DNA from: Prorocentrum cordatum | Lineage: Eukaryota; Sar; Dinophyceae; Prorocentrales; Prorocentraceae | Assembly (NCBI GenBank): GCA_963575745.1 | Contig: CAUYUJ010018315.1 | Location: 85,151 to 149,150, forward strand | DNA length: 64,000 bases | Direction: 5' to 3' | Shown: positions 26,074 to 38,322 of the stretch, piece after piece | How the letters are laid out: each line of letters starts with the position of its first letter | Position numbering within the stretch: position 1 is the first letter of the stretch | Notes under the pieces: generated by a model | What the model was told of the DNA's origin: nothing | The model's input: the letters and a program-made list of their open reading frames with translations, nothing else | Databases searched by the model: none | Program-made: the position numbers and the translations under genes

Positions 26074-27902
26074 ATGAACTCATTAATCGTGGCTCTTTTA
26101 CCGATTGGTGTATTTGGATCATGCCCCTTCATGGACATTGGCACTCCTCCAAGTTTGAAGGCAGAAGTCATTTCTGACAGTGACTTCAAGACAGCCCTAG
26201 AAGGGCTAGACATTGAGGCACTTGAGCAGGACCTCAGAGTCCTCATGACAGACAGCCAGACTTGCTGGCCAGCCGATGATGGCCATTACGGTGGTTTTAT
26301 GATTCGCCTAGCGTGGCATTGCGCTGGCACCTTTCGCACATCTGATCAGAAAGGGGGCTGCGGAGGTGCCAGAATCCGCTTCCCACCAGAGTCAGATTGG
26401 GAGGACAATGGTAACCTGGATAAGGCCCGTGCCCTTCTCGTTCCTATCTAGTGGCCTTCGGCCCATCCGCCGCCGTGCCTTGGTGAGGGGTCAGAAGCCT
26501 CATGGGTTGGGATCTTGTGGTTGGCGTCTTGAGGGCCTCTGGGAGGCAGTTTCGAAGCCTCTTGGGGCCTCTAGGGGGCCTCTTGGGGGCCTCTTGGGGC
26601 CTCTTGGGGGCCTCTTGGGGGCCTCTTGGGGCCTCTTGGGGGCCTCTTGGGGGCCTCTTGGGAGCCTCTTAGGGAGCCCTCGGGGCATCTTGGGGGCCTC
26701 TTGGGGCGGAGGGCTCAAATGTTCGCGCTCGGGGGCCACGATCTTCGTGAGGGGTGCCAAACAAGTTGCCCTCCCAAAGTCACGCGAGAAGCCCGGGGCC
26801 GACGCGGCGAGCCCCACAAGATTTCGTAAGTTTGGCTCTGGTCCCCTTAAATGCTCAGGACTGAGGACTGGGATTCAGGCAACGAGGCTCTGGGGAGGAG
26901 GCGAAGGACCTGAGGGCGCGCCCACTCCGTGCCTCAGGGCACGGTGACGGATCAAGCAAAAATATGGCGATGCTCTCAGTTGGGGCGACCTCATCAGTTT
27001 TGCTGGTACCGTTGCAATCCGGGACATGGGGGGCCCAACAAATCCGCACTGTTTTGGACGAGTCGATGATGCAGATGGTAACAAGAGTGACATTTTTGGC
27101 GTCGCAGATAGCTGGCAAGATACGGACTGCGTTGTGCAAGGAAATTGCCAGGAGCCCATGGGTGCGGTGAAGGTTGGTTTGATCTATGTGAACCCTGAGG
27201 GGCCTTTGAACGACCCGAACGATCTGAACAGTGGGCAAAACCCAGATCCAGAGAAGAGTGCCGTCGAGATTCGGGAGCAGGAGTTCGGCCCGCATGGGCA
27301 AGGTGGAACGATTCTGAGGACCGCTTCGCTGATAGCAGGTGTCATGACTTTCTGCTCAAGTTGTCATGGTGCCGGGTGGCGTTTTGGTCGAGTGGTTTCG
27401 ATGGGGGTCCATTTCAACAACTCCCTTCTCCAAGGCCCAAACCGCGCGCGACGTGATATGCTTGATGAGGAGTGGGAGCAAGTCGCAACTCCATCTGGGT
27501 CGGCGGTGCAGTGGCAGACGAAGGACAGGACCAGCATCTTGGCTGGAACCATGCGTCTGACAGCAGACTTGGCTCTAGTGAACGATGATGCGTACCTGGC
27601 GTTAGCGAAACAATTGAGTGTGTGACCAAGCAGAGAAAAAACTTGACATAGCGTTTGCCGCGTCTTGGAAGAAGCTCGTGGAGTCTGGCGGTGGATGGTT
27701 GCCCGTGGAAGACAGGAGGTGTGAGCCTGAGTCCAAGGCGACGGGGCAGCAAACAGACCCCCAAAAGAATTTCCATTCGGTGTGCGCCACGACGACCACT
27801 GATGATTCACAAGAAGCCAGCACTGCCACTAAATTCTGTTTGTCGTTTTTGGCGGTGGTTTTCACCCCGTTCAGCCTTGGCGTGCACTCCTGGCTTGCGT
27901 AG
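26074..27902 (+). pseudogene. KatG-like peroxidase pseudogene, unit B
   Basis: The first 125 codons match the intact copy and keep the distal Arg, Trp and His. A 505-bp insertion at 26449 introduces TAG at once. After it the frame resumes to about 27270, then positions about 27275-27465 no longer match: the proximal-His segment is scrambled and there are several short indels (another near 27610-27640). The end of the gene is again near identical. It cannot encode an active enzyme as written. The scrambled patch could also be an assembly or consensus fault. Confidence 0.85.
26449..26953 (+). mobile_element. Insertion in the peroxidase gene, unit B, flanked by ATC
   Basis: 505 bases absent from unit A, with ATC at 26446-26448 and again at 26951-26953. 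Inside are about ten CCTCTTGGGG(G)-type repeats (26560-26705), then a tail containing CTTCGTGAGGGGTGCCAAAC and a terminal hairpin CCGTGCC-TCAG-GGCACGG. The tail resembles 54950-55040, so this is a dispersed repeat. It has no GT...AG ends in any placement that restores the frame; short direct repeats and non-canonical ends are features reported for introner elements in some dinoflagellate relatives. Confidence 0.75.
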
Positions 27903-29186
27903 ACTTTCGCGCTTGTATAGTGTATGGGTTCCGATGGAGCGAACGCGCATGTGCGGGTTTTCACGATAACTTTAGTAATGGCGAGCTCCGTGGCACAGGC
28001 TGCGGGCATTTGCGGCGCCGACTTTGAGTGCTGCTCGCCTCGTTTCGACGGTGAATCGTGATTCGAACAACTTCGGGCGACTGGGCCCCAGCGAGTGCCG
28101 TGAAAAGAGCGTGCTTTTTCAAGACTCCTGATGGGGACTTCCGCCCGACCCCCTCTTGTGGTTGGCCCCTCCCCCTAGCTGCACTGCATACATAAACTTT
28201 TCTGTTTTTGGAGCCTGCGCGCGACCCGTAACCAAGCGGTGGATGTCCGCCAGGCCCCGACAATGCCGTCTGGCACTGGAATTATCTTTGATTTGGTTGA
28301 GCCAGTTCGAGCTCCAGCAACCTTGAAGCTGGCATGCCTCCGGCGTGAATGCGACGTGGTGTGATAGGGAATCGCACGAAAGCGCAACCATGCGCGAACG
28401 TCACGTAGCACGTACCGCAGGATCAATTGCACACGTCATTTGCAAGTTTGTGTTGTTCGGTAGCTTGCGTGACACCTATATAGATGTGCATTCATACACA
28501 TGTATATACGCATATACATATGTGCATATGGTCACACATATATACACATATAATGAGCAGGGGGTCCTGGGGCCCCCAAAGTACACTGATTTGACTTCCG
28601 GCCGTTTCGGGCCCAGCGAGGGGCGCCAAAAAATGCCAAAGGGGGCCGAGAGACGTCCAAGAAGGCACCAAGATGGCCCAAGAGCGCCCCAAGAGAGCCC
28701 ACGACCGCACAAGAGCGTTGTACCCAAGAGGGTTTCAAGTCGGCCAAGATGCCCTCAAAAGGACTCCCGCGAGGCATTCAAGAGGCGAAAAAGTATGTTT
28801 TTCTTGCTGACTGGGTTTAAGGTTGTTCGTGTTCTCGCTGTTTCGTGCTTCCGACGGTCCACGAGGCCCCAGCAATCAGCTCAAGACGGCCTGAGAGGCA
28901 CCCAAAGAGTGCGCCACGACGGCGCAAGAGAGTCCCAAGACGGCCCAAGAGTGCCCCAAGCCGGCCCAAGAGGCGCCGAAGATCGCCCAAGAGGGCCCCA
29001 AGACGGTTTTAAGACGGCCCCAAGAGGGGCCCAAGAGGGGAGCACGAACCGACAATTCGAGCCTTCCACCCCAAGAGGCTTCCAGGAGGCCCCAAGAGGC
29101 CCCCAACAGAGCCCAAGAGGCCCCCTAGAGGCCCCCTAGAGGCCCCACGAGGCCCCAAAGGGGCCCCGAAAGACGCTCCACGAGTA
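27903..29186. repeat. Unit B: peroxidase flank, microsatellite and CCAAGA repeats
   Basis: Counterpart of 8731-10467 with a single copy of the peroxidase 3' flank (from 27957) and no foldback. A CATA microsatellite lies at about 28490-28555 and CCAAGA-type repeats at about 28605-29186. No gene. Confidence 0.75.
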
Positions 29187-29208
29187 TCCGTAGCCATTTT
29201 GGCTCAAG
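29187..29208 (+). other. Spliced-leader copy, unit B (followed by GTGG)
   Basis: Identical to the copy at 10468, with the same GTGGCTCTGAC and the AGCGC-GCAA-GCGCT hairpin downstream. Its conservation across units is expected from the array duplication and does not by itself show function. Confidence 0.8.
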
Positions 29209-29751
29209 GTGGCTCTGACTGCAGCGCGCAAGCGCTCATCATAGTCGCCCGCCATCACCATGCGGACCCTGCGACCAGGCCTCTGGGGCCCGAGGCGGCC
29301 CACTTTTCCGACTCCCCCCGCGGTGCCCACTGTGTCCCTCGGGGCCCGGGACTCATTGCGGGCCTTCGGGGGGCTTTCGGAGGGCCCGAAGGCGCTGAGA
29401 TAACCCCAAGATCGCCGCACGACATCCCAAAAAGGCGTCCAAGACGGCCCAAGAAGCCCGTAGGATCGCTCCAAGACGTCCCACAGAGCCCTCCAAGACG
29501 GCCTCAGTAGGCGCCTGTGGATCCCAGTGCGCTCTGAGACAGTCCAAGAGGCCCACAAGACACCCCACTCCGCATCCCTCCCCGCTCCTCCCAGATCGTT
29601 CCCATTCCAGGCAAGTTTGCGCGAGGCGGCTGCGTCTCTGGCCGCGAGATCCTGCCAGTTAATACCTACACGTACGACCACCCTTCGGGTGATGAGGAGG
29701 TTGTGTGTGTGTGTGGTGAAGGGGGGGGGAAGGGGGCCAACTGGAGCTACA

Positions 29752-29945
29752 ACATAGCATTGCATCGCATAGCAGAGCATAGCATTGCACAGCATCGCAC
29801 AGCGCAGCATAGAAAAGCATGGCGTAGCATAGCATAGCATAGCATAACATCGCATAGCATAGCAGCGCATATAATAGCGTACCATCGCATCACACAGTAT
29901 GGCGTAGCATAGCATAGCATAGCATAGCATACCATCGTATCGCAT
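29752..29945. repeat. (AGCAT)n repeat, unit B
   Basis: Counterpart of 11043-11245, slightly shorter, with ACAGC and CGTAGC variants. Confidence 0.92.
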
Positions 29946-31993
29946 ATACACAGAGCGGCGCACCGGGCCCGGTGGCCGAGGGCCGGAACCTCGACCGCAA
30001 ATGTGGGCCCCAGGGCCCGGGCCCGCCCTTTGGGAAGCTTGAAATCGCCCCGGGGAGCCCTCAGACAGCAAGCCGGGCGGCCCCAGACGGTCTCGAGACA
30101 CCCCCAAGACGCCGTCCAGGGGTCTTTGGCGACGCACGATGCGTTTTGAACTGCCCTGGAGGCTCCCTAGACGCCCCAAGAGGCCTTCAAGATGCCGCCC
30201 AACGCCCCGAGAGGGCAACTCGTTGATTTTCATTGTTTTTTTAAAAATGTTATTTTTGCATTCTCGCTGTTTCGTGTTTCCAGCGGTAAAGCACCGCCCA
30301 AGAGGCTCCCCAAACCGTTCCAAGACGGCCCAAGAGGCCCCCAAGAGGGCCCCAAGACGGCCCAAGAGAGCCCCGAGACGGCTCCAGAGCCGCCCAAGAC
30401 GGCGCAAGAGGGTCCCAAGAAGGCCCCAAGAGGGGCCCAAGAGAGGGAACGCGAACTGAAAAATCAAGCTTTCCGCCCCAACATGCCCCCAAGAGGCCCC
30501 AAGAGGCTCCCAGGAAGTCCCCAAGATGCCCCAAGAGGCCCCCAAGAAGCCCAAAACAGGCTCGAAGAGAACCCCGAGACGGCCCAGGAGCCGCATCGCG
30601 CTATCCTTCGCTACGCGCAATCCTTCAAGCTAGCTAGAATTTGAGCGCGCGCGAAGCGCGCGCGATGGTTCTTTATACGGCACCCAATATGGCTTCATTT
30701 CTCTTCGCAGAACTATGTATCCGCGCCCCCGAGCCCACGACGCCTCGTCTCAAAACGCATCAGCGCTCCAGGGTCCACGATCATGTGTAAAGCACCATGG
30801 GTCCGCGCTTCCGAAGCCACGATCCCTAGCCAAAGAAATAATACATGATACAACGCCACTGATGCCACGTTTCCGAATAACGAACCATGGATCCGCGCTT
30901 CTGAGGCCACGAACACTTGTAACAACCTACGTGTCCACCACTTCCGTAAGTTCCTGGGAGGCCCAGCGGAGTGACGCCCCTCGGGGACCCGAAAGGGGCC
31001 TCGCCAGGTCCGCAGATGTCGCCGCTTTTGTAAGCTCCTGGGAGGTCCAGCCGAGTGACGTCCCACGCGAGCCCAGAAAAGGGACCTCGCCCTCCCTGGG
31101 GGCTGCCAACTGCGCAACTGCCCTGCCTGGGTGCTGCCACCTGCGCAGCTGATCGCCACTTCCGTGAGCTGCCATTATCGGACGCACGCCGCAAATCGGC
31201 ACAGAGGTTCACATCCCATGGAGCATGGATCCCATTCGACCTCCCATCCTCTCTCCATCTTGGGGGCCCTGGGGGCTCCGCCCCCTCGCGGATTTGCAGC
31301 CCCTCCCCCCCCCTCAGCCTCCTACCATCAACGCTCCGCCAGTGGTGGATGAGCAATGCGGCTCCCAAGCCAGAAACGCAACTTCGATGCTGGCTACTTG
31401 CTCGAAATCTGCGGGACCCGCAACCTACGAGCCTTCAAGGTATTGCTAGTCTATGCGCTCGGATTGCAGTACCTGACGCTGCAGCGAGAGCACCCATATT
31501 GGCCGCGATCCCTCAACGTGCCATTCCTTTCGTGAGGGGTAAGACTAGGCAGAGGATTTCATATTTGGAAATGTTGTATATGCAGAAAACAGCGGCCGCC
31601 ACGACGAGTTGTCGCCACTGGCAAGCCGACAGTTCCCCTCAGGCCCCTTACTAGTTCTATACAGTTTTAGAAAGCAAGGTCACGTGGCCAGTGACACTCA
31701 CGTCAGAAGAGTGCCTTGCCATGGACATCAATCAGCGCGCAGTGTACAGGCACATGCCGTTGACTACTCTGGGGCACGGGGCTGGTGGCACTTTGCACAA
31801 GAGTGCGGCGACCCAGCACGCGTGCATGATAGAGGCTGGGAGCATCGAGGTGTTTCACAAGGCGTGTAGGAGGAGGAGGATGGAGGGAGGAGGGAGGATA
31901 TTCTCAGGAGGAGGAGGGTGGAGGACGGAGGAGGAGGTGGAGGAGGACGGAGGAGGGAGGAGGGAGGAGGGAGGAGGATCCTAGGAGGAGATA
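29946..31993. other. Unit B: CCAAGA block, GCGC palindrome, short GT...AG residue and GGA tract
   Basis: Counterpart of 11246-13426. It holds the second CCAAGA block (30040-30575), the perfect palindrome (30645-30664), GTATTGCTAG at 31440-31449 in place of the AT-rich block, and a GGA tract at about 31867-31982. A 97-codon frame at 31691-31984 matches 13124-13417; it is not called as a gene. Confidence 0.6.
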
Positions 31994-32674
31994 GTGCTTG
32001 CGCGGGCTGCCCTGCGGCCGGCCCCCCCTCGGATTGCGTGGTCGCCTTGCGGTGACTGCGCGAACCTTGCCTGCCGCGGCCCCCGCGCGCCCAAGAGAGC
32101 ATCGACCAAACCCATGTGTCGACCGTTGGGAGACCCAGCGGTTAAGCCGTCGGGGGAGGACGTTGTTTCGATCTGCTCAGACGACATCAAAGACGAACTC
32201 CTTCCCGACTATCTGGAGGAGGGAAATCCCGGGACTGAGCCCAAAGAAAACGCTCAGCCCGAGACAATTCGAAATGCTACCCCACCGGCACAGCCGAGTG
32301 AGGGGGCTTTCCGACCGGCCAAGCCGGCAGGGGACGAGGCTAAACCATTTAGCCCGATTGATGTCGTGATGGATGAAGACATCGAGATGGGGGCTGGTGT
32401 AGAAATTCGCAGAGAAGAGATCGTTGCTCGCAAAAGGGCAGCCGAGACAGCTATCCAGGACAGCCAGCCTGCCAAGAAAGCGGCCACCTCCGGTCCAGGA
32501 GACATTGATTCCAGAAAAGAGAGACCAACATTCCCTTGCTTTCCCGACAAAAGAGAGAATGGTCTAGATTGGATCACACCGGGACCGTCAAGTTTGGACA
32601 CAAGCGGGGATGGAGTTGGCGCTTCACGATGTAGAGGCATGACGTATTGTATATGCGGAACGACCAAGTCGTGA
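31994..32674 (+). CDS. Cluster frame 1, unit B
   Basis: 226 codons. It matches unit A frame 1 to residue about 185, then diverges because B has AAAAG where A has AAAAAG, ending DTSGDGVGASRCRGMTYCIC. It overlaps frame 2 (32647) in another phase. Which ending is ancestral cannot be told from two copies. Confidence 0.45.
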   Translation: MLARAALRPAPPRIAWSPCGDCANLACRGPRAPKRASTKPMCRPLGDPAVKPSGEDVVSICSDDIKDELLPDYLEEGNPGTEPKENAQPETIRNATPPAQPSEGAFRPAKPAGDEAKPFSPIDVVMDEDIEMGAGVEIRREEIVARKRAAETAIQDSQPAKKAATSGPGDIDSRKERPTFPCFPDKRENGLDWITPGPSSLDTSGDGVGASRCRGMTYCICGTTKS

Positions 32675-33216
32675 CCGCGCTGAAGGCTGACCTGGATGCA
32701 ACATCGCAAACGATTTTTCAACGTCTGTATTCTCAGGTCTCGCAGGATCCGTGGATAGTGCACTGGACAGCGTTCGAACGAAAGGCAACATGCCGTTTCG
32801 ATTGTGCTCCTCCTAGTCTGGGCCACATCCCCGTGGGTACATTCTTCCAGACGTACCCTGATGAGAAGACGAGACTGGTCTGCAAGTTGTATACGAACCC
32901 ACCGGGGGAGGCACGTCACGCTGGAACTCTCGAGAAAGGAGAGGTCATTGGTCTCACCGTCGGCCCAGCCGTACGGTGTAAGACAATCTATGGAGATTTT
33001 GTGAGCGTCCCAGTGGTAGACCACTGGACGAAAGGATCCCCCGAGGTGTGGTTGAACATCTGGGGCCCTTCTCCCCGAAAGCCTCCCCCGTGGCGCAGCC
33101 GCTGGGGATGGTTGGGGAACAATGTTTGCCCTTCCTGTGGTCAAAGGCTTGTATCACACGCCAGTGCATGTTGTCGAGGAGGCTCTTACCGCTACAGCAA
33201 GAACAAATTATTTTGA
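32647..33216 (+). pseudogene. Cluster frame 2, unit B, cut by a nonsense codon
   Basis: 189 codons. It retains the Cys-rich NVCPSCGQRLVSHASACC and stops at TGA 33214-33216 where A has CGA. It lacks one codon relative to A (a GTT near 32922). The Pro/Ala-rich continuation in the other phase runs 33122-33532. Confidence 0.5.
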
Positions 33217-33531
33217 GGCCTCCCCTCAGCAGGCGATACATTGGCGCAAAGAGCAACGACCATGGAAGCGGCCGCCGAACCTGGATGAGTGGTTTGCCAA
33301 GGACAGCCTCGATCCTGAGGCCAAAGTGCAGTCGCCACCGAAGAGGTCGCGGATGACAGAAGAGGCGCCGAACGACTCAGTCGCTTCGGCAAGCCATCAG
33401 GTAGACGCAGCCATCACTCAGCCCTCTCTGGGCAACCCTGGAGTCGGCCAGCAGGCTGCCGGCGGATCGTCCGCCGAGCCAGCCTCGGGTCCGGCTGACC
33501 CTCCCGGCGCAGCCGGCGGCGGCCGGCGGTA

Positions 33532-34540
33532 GTGGGGCTCCGCCTGGACCAGGTGGTTCTTCTTCGGAAAATGGTGCACCCTCATCCCTCCTCAGGAGGT
33601 GGTGGAGGGGATGGGCCGCCCGAATCGGGTCCACCCGCGGCCGATGCTGAGCCGGGTGGCCCGCCCTACATTGGGCGAGGTCCCTGGAACGTCCTTCACC
33701 ATCTTCGGTCGCAGGGGAATTTTGCGACTGATCCTAAGGCCCCTACAAATGAGTGGCAGGTCCAGGTGAATGAGATTCTCAACCTTTACATTGTGATCGC
33801 AGACCCGATGATGTCGACCTGGGCAGTCAAACTGTCGTTTCTTCAGAAGTGCCAGGCCATCTCGCAAATCGCTAGAGTGAACGGACACTCGTGGATGCCA
33901 TTCATAGGTGAGGACCTCGCGGCCATGTCGGACACAGGGAAACCAGTTACTGATTTCTTTCGTCCACTGTGCTTGATGAATAGTGGGACGTATACTTATT
34001 GGTCTTACTCTGTTCATATTGTTTCAGACCCCACAATTGTTTTCAAGGATGGGCCCGGGAAAATTAAACCCAGCCTTCTCCTTGAGTACAACCTGCGAGA
34101 ACATGTATTTGGAAGCTCGCAGAATGCCATGAGTGGAGCCTTGGCCTCGGCCATTCGGGAGGCCTCTTCAAACTTTCAGTGGAGTAAGCATGAACACCTT
34201 AACACGGGGATCCACACTCCGATACGCTTCACCTTTTGGAATTTTGATGATGTTGTAGATGACGCCAGTGAATTAATTGATCGGAGTTGGCACTGGGCCA
34301 AAACGGCAGGAGAAGCCATTAGCTTTCGCAGGGGGCCTCATATTAGTAGAGGCAGCGGTTGAGCTGGTTATTGACGCGATGAGCCGTGCTGCTGACGGAG
34401 CGATAGAGATCATGTACGCTGTTGGGGGCCACAAGTGCTGGCAGACGGATGGAGTTGGCATCAACCCGATGTTGGATGATGTTGCCACTCTTGTTAGGGC
34501 CAGAATGAACCGTCGGATCGAACACTACAAAGTCATATGA
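33532..34540 (+). pseudogene. Cluster frame 3, unit B, frameshifted
   Basis: The N-terminal 248 residues match unit A frame 3; an extra TAAT near 34276 shifts the frame, which ends at 34362. The C-terminal part continues in another phase (34277-34540; IDAMSRAADGAIEIMYAVGG). Unit A is uninterrupted here. Confidence 0.55.
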
Positions 34541-34555
34541 CTTTTCCGAAGAATA

Positions 34556-34915
34556 ATGATCCTCGACAGAGTGAGCCTTTACCGACAGCTTCGGCACCGC
34601 TCAGGAGACATTTTTCACTTTGCTTCGAACCACCATGAGTATAAAATGAGCAAAGGTGGGCAAATAGTGAGCGCGAATGCGGGCCAGTTATGTGCAGAGT
34701 ACATGGCCAAGACCGCTAAGCTGGCCGTGCTATTTTTCTGCCAGCCCTCCGGCGGCTCAGCCGCGCGGAGTGGCAACGTAGCAAGGGGGACAAGAACTGA
34801 CGGGTATGCCGAGCGGGAGGCGACCATTAATGAGCTAGTCATGTACCGGCAAAATTGGGCCCCCTTCAGTTGGCAACATACCCGCGTCTTTGCTAAATGC
34901 AGCTTTGAGTTCTGA
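34556..34915 (+). CDS. Cluster frame 3b, unit B
   Basis: 119 codons matching 15989-16336 with a different C-terminus (WQHTRVFAKCSFEF), because unit A carries a small insertion. No family is recognised. Confidence 0.35.
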   Translation: MILDRVSLYRQLRHRSGDIFHFASNHHEYKMSKGGQIVSANAGQLCAEYMAKTAKLAVLFFCQPSGGSAARSGNVARGTRTDGYAEREATINELVMYRQNWAPFSWQHTRVFAKCSFEF

Positions 34916-34935
34916 AGATTTTCCACCCATCCAAG

Positions 34936-35733
34936 ATGGATCTGGAGGTGGAGCTATCCACTCATATTACTCAGCGTTTTTTTATGGACTTTCTTAAACA
35001 GGGAATGGCATATGAGGGTTTTTTCCCTTGGAAAGACGACAATTACTTCTTCCCGCGCGGGGGGATTTTCTGCCCGGGAATGCCGCCGAAGGGGCAACTC
35101 CTACGATCGGCTAATGAAGGCGTGCAAAATGATGAGCGTATGCGCGCGGCACTGGACGAACTGCAAAAGGCAGCGCCGACCAAGGCACCGAGCGGCTTAG
35201 CCGTTTCGGGGAGTGGTTCGGCCTCGAGCGGCGTAGCCGTCCCGGGTCACGCCACGCCGCTGAGCGGCTCAGCCGCTTCCAGTGGAGTCGCTGCGCCCAG
35301 CGGCTCAGCCGCCTCGGGCAGTGATGCCAGTATGCGGGCGGCTCAGGCGCCCCGCAGTCCCCCTTTGGCGCCGACTACGGGCTTCCAAGAAGCCCAAACG
35401 CCCGGTGAAGCAGCGGAGGAGTTTCTTGGCAAGAAGTGCCCCGTGGGAAGGTTAACCAAGCTCAGCGGCAATCACAAGTTCCCGCAGCGTCCGAAGGAAA
35501 CCGCTGATCCCAACAGTAACGAGGATAGGGAACTTGATTGGCCGTATCATTTGCCATATCAAAAGATAAAGAAGTTGCCTTATAGATGTGCGACAGGGCC
35601 AGAACATGTTCAGCATGTTCAGTATGACTTTCTCCGACCATTTACGATCGCGAGCGGCGACCTCCATCGGGGCATGATGCCTGGGAACACGTGCCCAGGC
35701 GAGGAAGGCCGTGCTGCAGAGGTTGCAAGATAG
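34936..35733 (+). CDS. Cluster frame 4, unit B
   Basis: 265 codons, intact and collinear with 16376-17164. It differs by scattered replacements and an in-frame three-residue insertion near residue 227 (HVQ repeated). Confidence 0.5.
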   Translation: MDLEVELSTHITQRFFMDFLKQGMAYEGFFPWKDDNYFFPRGGIFCPGMPPKGQLLRSANEGVQNDERMRAALDELQKAAPTKAPSGLAVSGSGSASSGVAVPGHATPLSGSAASSGVAAPSGSAASGSDASMRAAQAPRSPPLAPTTGFQEAQTPGEAAEEFLGKKCPVGRLTKLSGNHKFPQRPKETADPNSNEDRELDWPYHLPYQKIKKLPYRCATGPEHVQHVQYDFLRPFTIASGDLHRGMMPGNTCPGEEGRAAEVAR

Positions 35734-35763
35734 AATCTTCCGCCCCGAAGCCAGGAGTTCAAG

Positions 35764-36667
35764 ATGGTTCAGAGAACTGCGAAGGGGGAAGCCTGGTCGG
35801 CTTTTCAGTTGTTACAGAAGTCCACGAGAACCCCACCCTTGGAACCAAGTTATGTGATTCCGAACTGGGCACGCTTCTTCAGAATCAAAGCCGACCGGTC
35901 AAGAGCAGACCCGGCGGCCACTGTTGCTGATCGTCTGAATTGGGCTAAGTTGTCGGCGAGGACCCATAGAGCGGGCATCAGCCATTGTGTTGAACTCTCG
36001 TTGCCCTTCTTCGTGAAAGATGAGAAGCATGCGGAGGTCCAAGACCCATCCACAGGCTGGGCTAAACAGTCGCATGGCACGTCCGTGACTGCCCTTCATG
36101 CAATATTGGAGGGCCATCAGTTGCTTCCTTCCGACCCCAAATACGGAGGTAACATCAAGGCGAATAAGGTTGGGGTGTACTCCTTTCCATGTGTTCATAA
36201 CCCTAAGACGCACGCGACGTATTCCGTTGCAGAGGAGACCTTTGGAGGTGGTATCTGGATTACTGCAGATATTGTTTTCTTCACGACAAACCCAGCCGTC
36301 ATTGACGGAAGGCCGGCGCAATATGTTAGCGACCCAGCGGGGGACATTGCACGAGCTCAGACTATGCCATTGGACTCCCGCAGCGCTTCATGTTACGCCA
36401 GCCTATGTACACTTACAACACGTTGCCAGACAGAGGGGTTGGAATCTGGCGCAAGATTTCGAGGTCGAACGATATCGAGACGATGATCGGACGAACGCCA
36501 CGGACAAAGTCCGGGAGGCACAAAGAGAGTGCGTTCCAAACTTAGAACCAATTGACTGGCAAAAGGGAATGAGTCCATATTTTGACAATCAGACCTTTGA
36601 TGATATTTGGCCTTGGCTCCAACAGAAGGGAGTCAGGCTAACTAAGGTTCATCCATTGCACAGATGA
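35764..36667 (+). pseudogene. Cluster frame 5, unit B, ADP-ribosyltransferase-like, frameshifted
   Basis: It keeps the HGTS and GVY motifs of unit A frame 5. Near 36347, GACATTGC replaces GACATATTGC; the 2-bp loss ends this phase at 36486. The original phase continues to 36667 (ELRLCHWTPAALHVTPAYVH). Confidence 0.55.
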
Positions 36668-36722
36668 GGCCTCGGAGGAATCCACGAAGCTTGTTCAAAA
36701 TAGTAAGGGCGAATCAGACAAA

Positions 36723-37613
36723 TTGAAGGCAACGGCGGAAGCAAAACAGGAGGCGCCGGCGGCTCAGCCGTCCAGCATTCAATTTTCGGTTGAGGCTGAG
36801 AACTTCCCGACTTTAGTGCAGGCTGCATCAAGCACTCGGAGAGCGTTCAAGCCTCCGCCCCCGCGGGCGGAGGCTCGGCCCTCGAATCCTAAGGCCGACG
36901 CGCCTACGAAAGTGCCGATGCTCCCTCCTCCTCCTCCCAAGGAGGGGCTGCCCACGGAAGTGCCGAGAGAGGGACTTTCGAAGAAGGCTCCGCCGCCACT
37001 TTATGCAATGGCACCGCCGCCGGCTACGAAGCCGAACGTTGCATCGCTTGAGGGCGTGCCACAGGCGAAGCAGACGGTGCCTAAGAAGGCTCCGCCTCCG
37101 CCACAATATAGTCCAGAAGCGTGTTCGATGGATCCCCAACCGGCTAGGGTGCCTCGCGTTGATCGGGGAGGCGAGAACCTTTTGGTGTCTTCATCGACGC
37201 AGCCACCGGCAAAGCCGGGAGGCAAGGACACGGATAGCGGTCCGCCTGAAGCCTGGAAACCGAGTCTTCGTGACCCCCCAGTTCTTTTGACTCAACTCAC
37301 CAGGCCAAACGTTGTTAATCCTCCACCAGCGGATCCAAGTCGTCAGAAGGCAGAGCCCCCGACCAAGGCTGCACCTCCATAGGTGAGAGACCTGGGGGCC
37401 CCGCAGCATGCCCAAGGCAGTGATGCAGGGGAACAACCCGTTAAGGCGATGAGTCCTGTTGAAGGTGCAAAGGCGGCCGGGGCAAAAGCGACGTCCGCCG
37501 AGGATCTGGCTCCGTTCAGACACGGAGGCGACGACGCATCAGACATCCCTAAGGCAAAACCCCTCCGGCACAGCCGGATGGGGGCGTCTCGTCTGAGGAT
37601 TCGTCGATGCTAG
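36723..37613 (+). pseudogene. Cluster frame 6, unit B, nonsense-interrupted Pro-rich frame
   Basis: The same low-complexity Pro/Ala/Lys sequence as 18156-19046. A TAG at 37380-37382 replaces the TGG of unit A; the frame is open again to 37613 (TAG). Confidence 0.45.
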
Positions 37614-38274
37614 TGGGATCTGACGAGGCAACTACTATTCTCATGATTCTCAGCGAAGTATCCGAAATTCAGTTTTCGCGTCCGAGGGCGCGCAAGGTAT
37701 TGAGGAATGAGAAAGGTTTCTTTTACATATGGCGTGATCTTAGAGCGACTTGGCCGCAGGAATATGACTATCTTGAAGAACAGGGCATGGGGGCTGCAGC
37801 GTATATCGAAGCTGCGAAGAATATTTACATGAGGTTCAAAGTAAGGAACAGACATGACCCGGAAAACTATTCGGGTCCATGGCTGAAAATTGCGGACGTT
37901 GTCGTAGAGCAGATCCTCAAACTGGATCCAAATGTCGCCCGTGCTTTTATGATACTTGAGAGGAGTGCGAGGCCTAAGCCTCATGCCAAAGGAGAATCTG
38001 TTGCGGGTGGAATCATACTTCCAACCCCCCTGCACCTCCGCCCGGCTCAGCTGTGATAGAGAACCTTCCGCCTCCTCCGCCTGGCCCAGCAAGAGCGGCA
38101 CGGGAGCAATGGGGGAATGATGAAATGATGGTAGACTCGGGTGCTCATGCCGCGCAGCCTGAGGCACCTCAAGAGCAGTCTTCCCCCGCGGTCGTGCCGT
38201 CGGAGGAAGAAACTGCACCTGCTGCCAAGGCGTCAGCATCAGCAGCCGCTCTGAGCGGAAGTCAGGCAGCATAA
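37607..38274 (+). pseudogene. Cluster frame 7, unit B, frameshifted
   Basis: Residues 1-145 match unit A frame 7. One C is lost in the run near 38026, ending this phase at 38056; the Ala/Pro-rich end continues in another phase (38053-38274). Confidence 0.5.
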
Positions 38275-38322
38275 ATTCCCTCTGCAGAACGAAACCCGGA
38301 TGCCGCAGGCACCCCGGGGTCT

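Noticed and set aside
26449-26953. Calling the peroxidase insertion a canonical spliceosomal intron
   Set aside because: No placement that restores the frame gives GT...AG, GC...AG or GA...AG ends.
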